From positions 2,588,325 to 2,652,324 of the forward strand of contig NZ_CM001440.1 in NCBI RefSeq assembly GCF_000244975.1: DNA of 64,000 bases. Reading direction: 5' to 3'. Origin of the DNA: Saccharomonospora cyanea NA-134. GTDB taxonomy: Bacteria; Actinomycetota; Actinomycetes; Mycobacteriales; Pseudonocardiaceae. The translations under genes were made by a program, and so were the position numbers. A model generated the notes under the pieces. It was not told the origin of the DNA. It searched no databases and saw only the letters and a list, made by a program, of their open reading frames with translations. Position 1 is the first letter of the stretch; each line of letters begins with the position of its first letter. Below, one piece after another: positions 41,407 through 49,636 of the stretch.

Positions 41407-42192
41407 TCACGACGTCTCCGGGCCGGGGCGCACAGCAGCGGGCGTCGGTGCGGCCAGGTCGAGTTTGAGGGCGTAGCCGGCGCCGTGTTCTTCGATGGAG
41501 TTCAGGGTCCACGGAGTACTCGTGATCAGGTCGGTGAGTTCGTCAGCGGCGGCCAGCAGGTAGTCGAACCATGGTGTCGCGAGCCTGCCGTGACGGACAC
41601 GCATCCTCAGCTGCCCCGCCGGGCGGCCCCTGGCGCGGTTGCGGTCGTGGTAGGCGAGGTGAGCGGGATCCTCGGTGCGGTACGGGTCCATGCCGGTGCC
41701 CAGCAGCTGCCCGCCCGGCGCGGTGATCCGGGCGAGTTCGGTGAGTGTGACCACGGCGGTCTCAGGGTCGGCGAGCAGGCCGAGGTTGCCGCCGAGCATC
41801 AGGATCGTGTCGAAGCGGCCGATCCCGGCGGGGACGGCTTGAGCGGTGCCCGACACCGCGGGTGCGCCGCGTTCGAGAGTGATCGCGACAGCGAGGGGGG
41901 AGGAGTCCAGCCCGACGACCTCGTGCCCGTCCTGCCGGAGCGGCACGGCATGGCGACCGGCACCGCACCCGACGTCGAGGATGCGGCCTCGAACGTCGGT
42001 GAGCGCGGCACGCTCCAGGTCCGGCCACGAGTCGCGGCCGCCGAAGTAGCGGGCCATGTCGGTGACACCGATGTATCCGTCGTCGCGTTCGACGATCTCG
42101 AAAGCGGCACCGGGCCGAGCACCCGAGGCCCAGCAGCGGGCCAGCGCGGCACCGAACGCGTCCCCGATGACCGGCGGGTCGGTCTCGCTCAT
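41407..42192 (-). CDS. SAM-dependent methyltransferase
   Basis: Class I methyltransferase of 261 residues. Motif I LDVGCGAGRHAVPL, then VVGLDSSPLAVAI and FDTILMLGGNLGLL; the later ITAPGGQLLGTGMDPYRTED fits the post-motif region. The acceptor cannot be predicted. ATG at 42192 gives MSETDPPVIGDAFGAALA as the N-terminus. Divergent from the TetR gene at 42516, about 320 bases away, with a perfect operator nearer to the TetR start. Confidence 0.88.
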   Translation of the reverse strand: MSETDPPVIGDAFGAALARCWASGARPGAAFEIVERDDGYIGVTDMARYFGGRDSWPDLERAALTDVRGRILDVGCGAGRHAVPLRQDGHEVVGLDSSPLAVAITLERGAPAVSGTAQAVPAGIGRFDTILMLGGNLGLLADPETAVVTLTELARITAPGGQLLGTGMDPYRTEDPAHLAYHDRNRARGRPAGQLRMRVRHGRLATPWFDYLLAAADELTDLITSTPWTLNSIEEHGAGYALKLDLAAPTPAAVRPGPETS

Positions 42193-42469
42193 CCCCAGCA
42201 CCTCGGTTCCCTCGTCGAACGAAGCGGCGGACCGGCAACCGCACAACAGGCACACTACGCCTGTTGTGCGGTCCGGCAGTGTCGTGTGTGCACCGTGGCC
42301 GGAGTTCGTCCTCCGCCCGGGACACCGGCGCGGAGTTCTGGACCGGGCTCGCCCCGACCATTGACAGTGATGAAGCCGCAGTCTTCAACACCGCCGATAC
42401 CACCATCAGGTGTGCGGTCGCACCACCTGTCCCATCTCGGGCTGCTGCGGCATCTTGCCTCGTCCCGAC
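42193..42469. other. Intergenic segment left of the TetR operator
   Basis: About 280 bases between the methyltransferase start and the TetR operator. It contains a short self-complementary stretch CCGCACAACAGG and CCTGTTGTGCGG (about 42238-42273) that could form a hairpin. No gene seen. Confidence 0.4.
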
Positions 42470-42495
42470 GATTAGGTAGACTGATCTACCTAATC
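42470..42495. promoter_or_regulatory. Perfect TetR-type operator
   Basis: GATTAGGTAGA and TCTACCTAATC, 11-base arms with a 4-base centre (CTGA), 20 bases before the TetR ATG at 42516. AT-rich in GC-rich DNA. The size matches TetR-family operators, and its place predicts autorepression and possibly control of the downstream dehalogenase gene. Confidence 0.8.
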
Positions 42496-42515
42496 GAACG
42501 CGAGGAGTTCCGACC

Positions 42516-43163
42516 ATGTCCGACAGTGGACAGCGGCAACGCCGGGGCCCGAGTACACGAGCCGGCCCCGGTTCGCGTAGTCCTGCGCGGCAGCGGTTGC
42601 TGGACGCGGCCGCCGAGTGCTTCTACGCCCACGGCGTGAACGGAACCGGCATCGACACCATCACCGCCGCGGCCGGTGTCGCGAAGATGAGCCTGTACAA
42701 CAACTTCGCGTCGAAGGACGAGCTGGTCCTGGCGTATCTGCAGGCCCGCCACCAGGAGTGGCTGGATCTCTACCGCCGCAGGCTGGCCGGAGCAGACGAT
42801 GCCCGCGCACGGATCGCCGCCGTCTTCGACGCCTACCTCGATCACGCCGAATCGGCCTACGCGCACGGGTTCCGTGGGTGCGGGCTGCTCAACGCGGCGG
42901 CCGAACTCCCCGCCGGAGCTCCTGGCCGTGAAGTCGTTCGACAACACAAGGAGGAGGTCGCGGCACTGTTGGCCTCCCACGTCTCGGAACTTCCGGGGTT
43001 GGCGGGCGAGCGTGCTGCCGGCCTGGCGGACCAGCTCGCTTTCCTGCTGGAGGGCGCGATGGTCCGGGCGGGCCTCGAAGGCAACGCCCGACTGCTGCGC
43101 CACGCTCGCGACCTGGCGCTGCGAACCGTGGACGATTCGGTCGCGGTCGCGGGAGACACGTGA
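42516..43163 (+). CDS. TetR-family regulator
   Basis: Repressor of 215 residues: helix-turn-helix RQRLLDAAAECFYAHGVNGT and GIDTITAAAGVAKMSLYNNF, then the C-terminal ligand domain with a TetR_C-like AYLDHAESAYAHGFRGCGLL. ATG at 42516. Preceded by a perfect palindromic operator (42470-42495) and followed after 81 bases by a haloacid dehalogenase gene in the same direction, which is the likely target or operon partner. Ligand unknown. Confidence 0.92.
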   Translation: MSDSGQRQRRGPSTRAGPGSRSPARQRLLDAAAECFYAHGVNGTGIDTITAAAGVAKMSLYNNFASKDELVLAYLQARHQEWLDLYRRRLAGADDARARIAAVFDAYLDHAESAYAHGFRGCGLLNAAAELPAGAPGREVVRQHKEEVAALLASHVSELPGLAGERAAGLADQLAFLLEGAMVRAGLEGNARLLRHARDLALRTVDDSVAVAGDT

Positions 43164-43244
43164 TGCGCGGGACACGACGTTCGACAACGCCAGGATCAGT
43201 TGACTCGACAACGTCCGCACCAGGTGACCGCACAAGGAGATCCC

Positions 43245-43964
43245 ATGAACCTCGCTGACTACGACGCGCTGAGTTTCGACTGCTACGGCACGCTCATCGA
43301 CTGGGAGACCGGTATCGCCGCCGTCCTGGCTCCATGGGCGAAGGAAGCCGGTCTGGGCCTGACCGACGAGGAGTTGCTCGTCGCCTACGCCGAGAACGAG
43401 GCCCAGGCCGTGCGGGACACGCCCGCCGCGCTCTACTCGGAGATTCTCGCGGAGGCGTTCCGGCGCACCGGGGACAGGCTCGGACGGCCCGTGAGCGACG
43501 AGTGGGCGCAGCGTCTGGGCGACTCGGTGCCCGACTGGCCTGCCTTCGACGACTCGGCCGACGCGCTCGCCTCCCTGGCGCGGGACTACAAACTCGTCAT
43601 CCTGTCCAACGTGCACCGCGAGGGATTCGCGGGATCGAACCGGCGCCTGGGTGTGGAGTTCGACCGGGTCATCACCGCCGAGGACGTCAAGGCCTACAAG
43701 CCGGCTCCGAACCACTTCGACGCCCTCGACGAGGCCCTGAAGGAAATGGGCGTGCCGCGTGAGCGGCTGTTGCATGTCGCTCAGAGCCTCTTCCACGACC
43801 ACGTGCCCGCCAAGCGCCACGGGCTGCCGTCGGTGTGGATCAATCGCCGTCACGACCGTCCGGGCTGGGGCGCCACGCCCGAACCCGAGGCGGAGTACTC
43901 CTACGACCTCGAGTTCCCCGACATGAGGTCGTTCGCGCAGGCGGCGCGGCAGGCGAAGGGCTGA
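43245..43964 (+). CDS. Haloacid dehalogenase type II / HAD hydrolase
   Basis: HAD-superfamily protein of 239 residues. Motif I LSFDCYGTLIDWETG with the nucleophile Asp near residue 10; motif II VILSNVHREG with a Ser/Asn; motif III lysine in DVKAYKPAPNHF; motif IV with acidic residues reads later than usual (LLHVAQSLFHDHVPA). The asparagine and the LHVAQSLFHD text are typical of L-2-haloacid dehalogenases. ATG at 43245 has AAGGAGA upstream. In line with the TetR gene. Confidence 0.9.
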   Translation: MNLADYDALSFDCYGTLIDWETGIAAVLAPWAKEAGLGLTDEELLVAYAENEAQAVRDTPAALYSEILAEAFRRTGDRLGRPVSDEWAQRLGDSVPDWPAFDDSADALASLARDYKLVILSNVHREGFAGSNRRLGVEFDRVITAEDVKAYKPAPNHFDALDEALKEMGVPRERLLHVAQSLFHDHVPAKRHGLPSVWINRRHDRPGWGATPEPEAEYSYDLEFPDMRSFAQAARQAKG

Positions 43965-44030
43965 ACGGCCCACCGGCAGCACCGAGGTCTGGACCGGCAG
44001 CCCCTCCCGAAACGGTGCCGGGCGCGCTGC

Positions 44031-44756
44031 TCAGCGGCTGGGCGGAGCGCAGCCGCAGGCATCCCCGCGCCACGCTTCGCGACCTTCCTTGACCGCGACC
44101 GCGGCGATGACGAGCGCGACGGCCGGGTCGGCCCACGACCAGCCGAGAAGGGAGTTGAGCAGCAGGCCCACCAGCAGCACGCCGGACAGGTACGTGCACA
44201 GCAGTGTCTGCTTGGAGTCCGCGACCGCGCTCGCCGAGCCGAGTTCACGACCTGTCCGGCGCTGCGCGGCGGACAGGAACGGCATGACCACCAGCGACAC
44301 CGCGGCCAGGACGATGCCGACCGTGGAGTGCTCCGCGCTCTGCGCGCCGGTGAGGCTGCGCACCGACTCCACCGTCACGTAGGCGGCGAGCGCGAAGAAC
44401 GACACCGCGATCACCCTCAACGCGACACGCTCGCGCGCTTGGGGATCCCTACCCGCGAACTGCCATGCCACGGCCGCCGCCGAGGCGACCTCGATCACCG
44501 AGTCGAGCCCGAAGCCGATCAACGCGGTCGACGAGGCCAACGTCCCGGCCGCGATCGCGATGACCGCCTCGATGACGTTGTAGGTGATCGTGGCCGCCAC
44601 CAGCAGGCGAATCCGGCGAGACAACAACGCGCGCCGCTGCGGCGTGAGTCCGTCCGAAGTGGCCGGGGCGGCAGTGCGGCACCCGTCGGTGCATCCGTCG
44701 GATGCCGACGGCGTGGCCGTGAGGCCGCGGCGGTGGCCGGTGTCCTCTCCGGTCAT
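44031..44756 (-). CDS. CDF-family cation efflux protein
   Basis: Cation transporter of 241 residues with six helices. The metal-site helices are visible as GFGLDSVIEVASA (Asp) and SAVADSKQTLLCTYLSG (Asp, with the second acidic residue replaced). It is short for a CDF protein, lacking the C-terminal cytoplasmic domain. The N-terminus has cysteines (DGCTDGCRTA) and the C-terminus another pair (DACGCAPPSR) that could catch metal. ATG at 44756 overlaps the stop of the CmtR gene (ATGA), so the pair forms one operon; Cd/Pb-type metals are the likely substrate. Confidence 0.88.
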   Translation of the reverse strand: MTGEDTGHRRGLTATPSASDGCTDGCRTAAPATSDGLTPQRRALLSRRIRLLVAATITYNVIEAVIAIAAGTLASSTALIGFGLDSVIEVASAAAVAWQFAGRDPQARERVALRVIAVSFFALAAYVTVESVRSLTGAQSAEHSTVGIVLAAVSLVVMPFLSAAQRRTGRELGSASAVADSKQTLLCTYLSGVLLVGLLLNSLLGWSWADPAVALVIAAVAVKEGREAWRGDACGCAPPSR

Positions 44757-45124
44757 GGGGCCACGTCCACTTTCCCCGCCACATCGGTTGCCGCCGACAC
44801 GGCGGGCTCGTCGTCGACGCAGGGCTGGTCGGTGTCCACCGCGAGCACCACCTGCACCAGTTCGCTCAGGGCGCGGGCCAGGTGTGGATCCGCCAGCTCG
44901 TAGCGGACCTGGCGACCCTCGTAGTTGGCGACCACGAGCCCGCAGCCACGCAGGCAGGACAGGTGGTTGGACACGTTCGACCGGGTCAGGCCGAGTGTCG
45001 CGGCGAGTTTGCCCGGATACTGCACGCCGTCCAGCAGCGCCACGAGGATCCGGCAGCGGGTCGGATCGGCCAGTGCCCGCCCCAACCGGGCGAGAGCCGA
45101 CTCCCGAGTCTCACACATCAGCAT
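44753..45124 (-). CDS. cmtR: CmtR-type metal-sensing ArsR/SmtB repressor
   Basis: Repressor of 123 residues very like CmtR of Mycobacterium tuberculosis, the Cd(II)/Pb(II) sensor. The ligand cysteines of CmtR are at the same numbers: Cys57 and Cys61 in HLSCLRGCGLVV and Cys102 in DTDQPCVDDEP; Cys4 and Cys24 are also kept. The winged helix region is LAATLGLTRSNVSNHLSCLR. It has an unusual acidic, hydrophobic tail (SAATDVAGKVDVAP). ATG at 45124. It controls the cation efflux gene with which it overlaps. Metal specificity is inferred from the matching cysteines. Confidence 0.93.
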   Translation of the reverse strand: MLMCETRESALARLGRALADPTRCRILVALLDGVQYPGKLAATLGLTRSNVSNHLSCLRGCGLVVANYEGRQVRYELADPHLARALSELVQVVLAVDTDQPCVDDEPAVSAATDVAGKVDVAP

Positions 45125-45132
45125 GGCCGCAA

Positions 45133-45149
45133 CAGTACAGCTGCTACTG
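45133..45149. promoter_or_regulatory. Candidate CmtR operator
   Basis: CAGTA and TACTG arms around CAGCTGC, just upstream of the CmtR ATG (45124). On the minus strand a TTATAT box (complement of 45149-45155) lies next to it and could be the -10 element. The site is short; assignment rests on position. Confidence 0.5.
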
Positions 45150-45199
45150 ATATAACAGCAAGCACTGAATCATTGTCTTCTTACTGACGGGAGTGTGGT

Positions 45200-45829
45200 G
45201 TGACCGTAGTGGCCCTCGGCCTGTATCTCGGCTACCTGTTGACGGCGTTCGGAGTCCGCAGCCTGCTGCAGTACCGGCACACCGGTTCCACCGGCTTCCG
45301 CGGTGTCAGCGGCCGCCCCTTCGGCGCCGGGTGGTGGGGCGGCGTGCTGTTCGTCCTCGCGTTGGCCCTCGGTTTGTCGGGACCACTGCTCCAACTGCTC
45401 GGCGTGGTCTCCGCGATCGCCGTACTGGACCATGGCGCGGTGCACGGCACCGGACTCGCCCTCACGACGGCAGGCATCGCGGCCACACTGCTCGCGCAGC
45501 ACGTGATGGGCACGTCGTGGCGCGTGGGCGTCGACCCGCAGGAAAGTACCGATCTGGTCACCACCGGCGCCTTCGAGTGGGTGCGCAACCCCGTCTTCAC
45601 GGCGATGATCGCCACCGGTGCGGGGCTCGCACTCCTGGCGGGCGACCCGGTGACGATCGCCGCGTTCGTGATCCTGGTGGTCGCGGTCCAGATCCAGGTC
45701 CGAGCCGTGGAGGAGCCTCATCTGCTGCACGTCCACGGCTCGGAATACCGCGACTACGCCGCCCGCGTCGGACGGTTCCTCCCCGGGATCGGACGCCTTG
45801 AGCAACATCCGTGCCAGATCATGAGCTAA
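45200..45829 (+). CDS. Isoprenylcysteine carboxyl methyltransferase-like membrane protein
   Basis: Membrane protein of 209 residues with about five helices and the ICMT/NnrU-like C-terminal signature: TTGAFEWVRNPVFTAMIATG, then AVEEPHLLHVHGSEYRDYAA (Glu-Glu and the HG..Y..Y pattern). Such proteins methylate or bind SAM at the membrane; the true substrate in actinobacteria is unknown. GTG at 45200. It lies divergent from the CmtR/CDF operon, 75 bases away, and may share its metal regulation. Confidence 0.85.
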   Translation: MTVVALGLYLGYLLTAFGVRSLLQYRHTGSTGFRGVSGRPFGAGWWGGVLFVLALALGLSGPLLQLLGVVSAIAVLDHGAVHGTGLALTTAGIAATLLAQHVMGTSWRVGVDPQESTDLVTTGAFEWVRNPVFTAMIATGAGLALLAGDPVTIAAFVILVVAVQIQVRAVEEPHLLHVHGSEYRDYAARVGRFLPGIGRLEQHPCQIMS

Positions 45830-46194
45830 GCCCTCATCGTCCCTGGTCGCTGAACTCCAGTTCCTGCACGACCAGGGGTACCGGTGCGTGATCGGCACGC
45901 TTGGTCTGGCGCTCGAGGCCGTCATCTGGTGGAGCAGCCTCTACATCTCAGGAAGCTCCTCGGCCGGCGCCAGCCACACGGTGCGTCGGCGCCCTGACCC
46001 TCCAACACGATCGACGGCTCCCACACGGCCGGCACCGGGACGGCGGACAGCGGAGAACCGGTTCTGACCAGGATGTACGGCAGGAAGACGAGGTGGTGAG
46101 CGGACAGCGACGGCTTCGTCGAAGTCACAGACGACCACGGCTCTTCTCCGCAGGATGGGGTCGAATGCCGGTGCTGATGGTCAGGGCACTCAGA
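45830..46194. other. Segment with unrecognised coding traces
   Basis: About 365 bases. The plus strand right after the methyltransferase gene reads LVAELQFLHDQGYRCVIGTL and then GLALEAVIWW, a plausible protein piece; the minus strand at 45922-46128 is also open. I recognise no family in either. Probably debris. Confidence 0.3.
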
Positions 46195-47020
46195 GAGTCG
46201 TGTCCGTACCTTTCGTCCTGGTCGTGCTCTGCGCGGTGATCCTCCTCGTTCCGGCTGATCCGCCGGTCAGGCGCACCCCCGCTGGAATGGCCCGGAGCGC
46301 TTCTGCTCGCTTCCATGGCTACCGTCCGCGGCGCTGTCCGGCGCGGTGATCGCCGGAATCCTGTTCGTCATGGTTGAGCGTCGCGCGGCGAACCCGCTCG
46401 TCCCGCTCAGGTTCTTCCGCAGTCGACCACGGGTCCTGGCGAACCTTGCAACCGCCCTCCTGAGCGCGGCACTGTCCACATCGTTCCTGCTGTTCACCTA
46501 CTACCTGCAGGACCAGCTGGGGCTGAGTCCTCTCGAAGCGGACCTGACGATGTTGCCCCTTGCCGTGGCTCTCATCGCGGCGTCCGTCTTCGTTCCGCAA
46601 CTGCTCGGACGCTGGGGCGCCCAGGTCTGCACCCTGGCCGGTATCGGTTTCACGGTGCTGGCCATGGCTTCCCTCGCCCTCGCCACACACCTGGAAGCGA
46701 ACGCCCTCGCGATGATTCCGGCGATGCTCCTCATCGCCGCAGGCATGGGTTTCGGGCTTGTCGGCTTGCAGTACACCGCGGTGACCGGGGTTACCGAGAA
46801 CGACGCCGGCATCGCATCCGGCATCCAGCGAGCCGCCGACCAGCTCGGAGGGTCCACCGGGACCACCCTCTACGTCGGCATCGGGTTCGCCCCCGCCCTG
46901 GCTGACATCGACCCGTTCCTCACGAGCAGTCTCCTCGCCGTCGCAGGGCTGACGGCCGCTGGAGTGGTTGCTTGGCGTATTGCCATGCCCGCCTCTCCGT
47001 CCGAGGAAACAGTCGGATGA
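46195..47020 (+). pseudogene. Decayed MFS transporter
   Basis: Only the second half of a 14-helix MFS exporter is intact in frame: from 46346, ILFVMVERRAANPLVPLRFF, LSTSFLLFTYYLQDQLGLSP, LVGLQYTAVTGVTENDAGIA, to a stop at 47020. Immediately upstream, pieces of the preceding loop occur in other frames (VPFVLVVLCAVILLVPADPP and LEWPGALLLASMATV), showing at least two frameshifts, and the first six helices are missing. No longer a working transporter. Confidence 0.8.
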
Positions 47021-47293
47021 CTCACTGACGGAATTGCGCCCGGTCGGCAGATCAGAGCGGGCGCAATCTCGTCGGTGCCGGGGTGAAAGACACATGCAGC
47101 ACCCGTGTGGAGGCCATTCCCTGGCAAGCAGATCGGACGAGGATCATCAGCACGAGATCCCGCTCTTGCGTGATCAGTCACCTACGTCACGGAACGTGCT
47201 GTCGCCAGACCCCGGACCGATCCTCCCGAAGGCCAGCCGAGCCGCCGGGTCCCACCCGGCAGCAGTGCCTTCCGACGCTCGGTCACTCCACGG
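47021..47293. other. Intergenic segment between the MFS remnant and the dehydratase
   Basis: About 270 bases between convergent transcripts. No gene, repeat or strong stem-loop is seen. Confidence 0.35.
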
Positions 47294-48241
47294 CTAGGCG
47301 GCGGCCAGGACGTCGCCGAACAGAGCGGGGGAGACGTTCGCCCCGGTGATCACGGTCGCCAGCACCTCGCCCGGCAGGTCGTGCGTGGCGACGGCGGCGA
47401 GACCGGCCGCGCCCGCGGGTTCGGGCAGCACACCGAGGTTGTCCAGTGCCGTCCGCATGGCCGCGAGCATGTCCGCGTCGTCCACGACCACCATGTCGTC
47501 GACCAGCAGGCGCATGCGGCGCACCGATTCCGGGATCGGCGAACTGATCGCGATGCCTTCCGCGAACGTGTCGGCACGCTCTGTCGGAAGCACGCGCCCG
47601 GCTCGCCAGCTGTCGGCCATGCTGGGCGCGCCTTTCGCGCACACTCCGACGATGTGGGTGCTCGGGGCGTGGGCCTTGATCCAGCGAGCGACGCCGGTGA
47701 TCAGCGCGCCGTCGCCGACCGGCAGCACCACCGTGTCGATCGCGCCTACGGCGAGCAACTCGACGCCGATGGTGCCCGCGCCCTCGGAGATGCGCGGGTG
47801 CAGGCCGTCCTCGACGAACACGCTGCCCGGCTGGGCGGCGGCGTACTCGCGGGCGGCCTCCTCGGCGCGGCCGTCACCGATCTCGTGCACGCGGACACCC
47901 AGGGAAACCATCCTGGCCAGCTTCACCGGGTTGACGCCCGCGGGCACGAACACCTCCGCGCGCAGGCCGTGTCTGGCCGCCGCGTAGCCGACGGCTTGGC
48001 CGAAGTTGCCGGACGACTCGCACACCAGGCGGGTGCCCGGCTCGAACTCGCGCGCGAGCAGGTCCACACCCCGCCCCTTGAAGCTGCGCAGCGGGTTGAG
48101 GGTTTCGACCTTGACGACCACCCGCCTGCCGAGCGCGGCGCAGAGCTGCTCGTCGACGAACTGCGGCGTGTCGAGAAAGACCGGGTCGATCAGGCTCGAC
48201 GCGTCCGCGATCCGCGAGAGGTCGAGGTCCATACCGGGCAT
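47294..48241 (-). CDS. Threonine-dehydratase-like PLP enzyme
   Basis: Fold-type II PLP enzyme of 315 residues, related to threonine/serine dehydratase. Lysine in PLRSFKGRGVDLL; the CESSGNFGQAVGYAA binding loop; VLPVGDGALITGVARWI corresponds to the glycine-rich phosphate site. It has no regulatory ACT domain, as in catabolic forms. ATG at 48241 gives the usual start. The divergent Lrp-type gene at 48348 suggests amino-acid-controlled expression. The substrate could be threonine, serine or a related hydroxy- or diamino acid. Confidence 0.87.
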   Translation of the reverse strand: MPGMDLDLSRIADASSLIDPVFLDTPQFVDEQLCAALGRRVVVKVETLNPLRSFKGRGVDLLAREFEPGTRLVCESSGNFGQAVGYAAARHGLRAEVFVPAGVNPVKLARMVSLGVRVHEIGDGRAEEAAREYAAAQPGSVFVEDGLHPRISEGAGTIGVELLAVGAIDTVVLPVGDGALITGVARWIKAHAPSTHIVGVCAKGAPSMADSWRAGRVLPTERADTFAEGIAISSPIPESVRRMRLLVDDMVVVDDADMLAAMRTALDNLGVLPEPAGAAGLAAVATHDLPGEVLATVITGANVSPALFGDVLAAA

Positions 48242-48347
48242 GCGTGCGCCTCCGATGACGAACGGGATTGATGACGACACGGCAACGCCAGACCGGCGCG
48301 TGGTGACCGCGATTGTAAAGATTGCCGCCGCAGCGCAAAAATGTTGC

Positions 48348-48821
48348 GTGCGTTTCGTACCGGACTCCATCGACCACCGGCTGCTGCGGCTCGTCCAGGA
48401 GGACGCCTCCCGCACGTTGCGGGAACTGGGCGAGCAGGTCGGTCTCTCCCCCAGCGCTGTCCAGCGCCGGCTCCGCGGCTACCGCGCCGCCGGAGTCATC
48501 GCCCGCGAGGTCGCCGTCCTCGATCCGACGGTGCTCGGCGCCACCACTCTCGCCGTGGTGCTCGTGACGCTGGACCGGGAGTCCGCGCAACACCACGCCG
48601 AATTCCGCTCGCGCATGCGGGCGGAACCGCGTGTGCAGCAGTGCTACGACGTGGCCGGGCCGTGGGACTACGTCGTCGTCCTGGTCGCCGAGAGCCTCAC
48701 CGAGTGCCGTGTGCTGTCGGACCGGCTGTTTTTGAACGACGAGAACGTGCGGCGTTACGACACGCTGCCCGTGCTCGACCCGATCAAGACGGGCCTCGCC
48801 GTTCCACCGCCCGAGCCGTAG
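48348..48821 (+). CDS. Lrp/AsnC-family regulator
   Basis: Regulator of 157 residues. N-terminal helix-turn-helix IDHRLLRLVQEDASRTLREL and GEQVGLSPSAVQRRLRGYRA, then the RAM ligand-binding domain (VVLVTLDRESAQHHAEFRSR, PRVQQCYDVAGPWDYVVVLV). GTG at 48348 is chosen because no other start fits the family N-terminus. Divergent from the dehydratase gene, about 106 bases away, which it probably regulates in response to an amino acid. Confidence 0.9.
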   Translation: MRFVPDSIDHRLLRLVQEDASRTLRELGEQVGLSPSAVQRRLRGYRAAGVIAREVAVLDPTVLGATTLAVVLVTLDRESAQHHAEFRSRMRAEPRVQQCYDVAGPWDYVVVLVAESLTECRVLSDRLFLNDENVRRYDTLPVLDPIKTGLAVPPPEP

Positions 48822-49033
48822 CCGAGGGATGTCGATGCCGATCGCCCGTGGGTTGTCCACCGCGCTGTCGGAATCCCTCGGTCGCCCGGCCGTCGCTGGT
48901 CCGGCCACGGCCGGGTCACGGCATGCCGTCCGCTCATCTCCGGATCGGCGAGGCGTGGCCCGATGAATTCGGTCGCCGAACCGTGTCCATCTCAGTGACG
49001 GACTCGTCGCAGAAGTACCGGGAAAGGATGCAC

Positions 49034-49384
49034 ATGCCTACGTTCATCACCATCGGCTACGGCGATCAGGACGGCTACGACCGCACCGACGCCGCCGTAC
49101 GGGCCGAGGCGCACGCACAGGACGACCGCCTACGTGCCGGCGGTGCGCGGATGGGAATCGCGGGAAGGCCGGTCCAGGTCCGCAACCACGATGCCGCCCG
49201 CACCGACACGGTGGAGGGACCGTTCCTGCGGTCCGCGCTGCCGGTCGCGGGCTTCGCGCTGATCGAAGCCTCCAGCTTGGAAGAGGCGGTGGCGATGGCC
49301 TCTCGGACTCCGTGCGCGGTCGCCCACGGTGTGGTCGAGGTCTGGCCGCTGTATGAAACGCCCGACGAGGCAGCCGGCGCCTGA
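49034..49384 (+). CDS. YCII-domain protein
   Basis: Small protein of 116 residues from the YCII-related family, dimeric alpha-beta barrel: MPTFITIGYGDQDGYDRTDA, RMGIAGRPVQVRNHDAARTD, FALIEASSLEEAVAMASRTP and VEVWPLYETP. Often encoded with extracytoplasmic sigma factors, none of which is here. ATG at 49034 has GGAAAGG 7 bases upstream; another ATG two codons earlier is possible. Function unknown. Confidence 0.85.
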   Translation: MPTFITIGYGDQDGYDRTDAAVRAEAHAQDDRLRAGGARMGIAGRPVQVRNHDAARTDTVEGPFLRSALPVAGFALIEASSLEEAVAMASRTPCAVAHGVVEVWPLYETPDEAAGA

Positions 49385-49636
49385 TACCAGGCCACCATCG
49401 CACCGAGGACCGCGTCACGAAGCTCGTGGTCCTGCCCCTTCGTGGACACGAGACACACTCCCGTGGTCCCGCGCCACCCCGACGGGTGGTGCCACCATCC
49501 GGACACCTCGGGTAGCGGAGACGCCGGTGGATTGTTCGGTCGGGCACACCCCGTCGGACACGGGACGACGCCGGTTTCCCACGACCGGTACCGTCAGCGC
49601 GCTGAACCTTGGCAAGAGGCGTTGCAGGAGTTGTCT

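Noticed and set aside
49075-49506. Minus-strand frame opposite the YCII gene
   Set aside because: Most of it is the complement of the YCII gene; the remaining 40 residues have no family.
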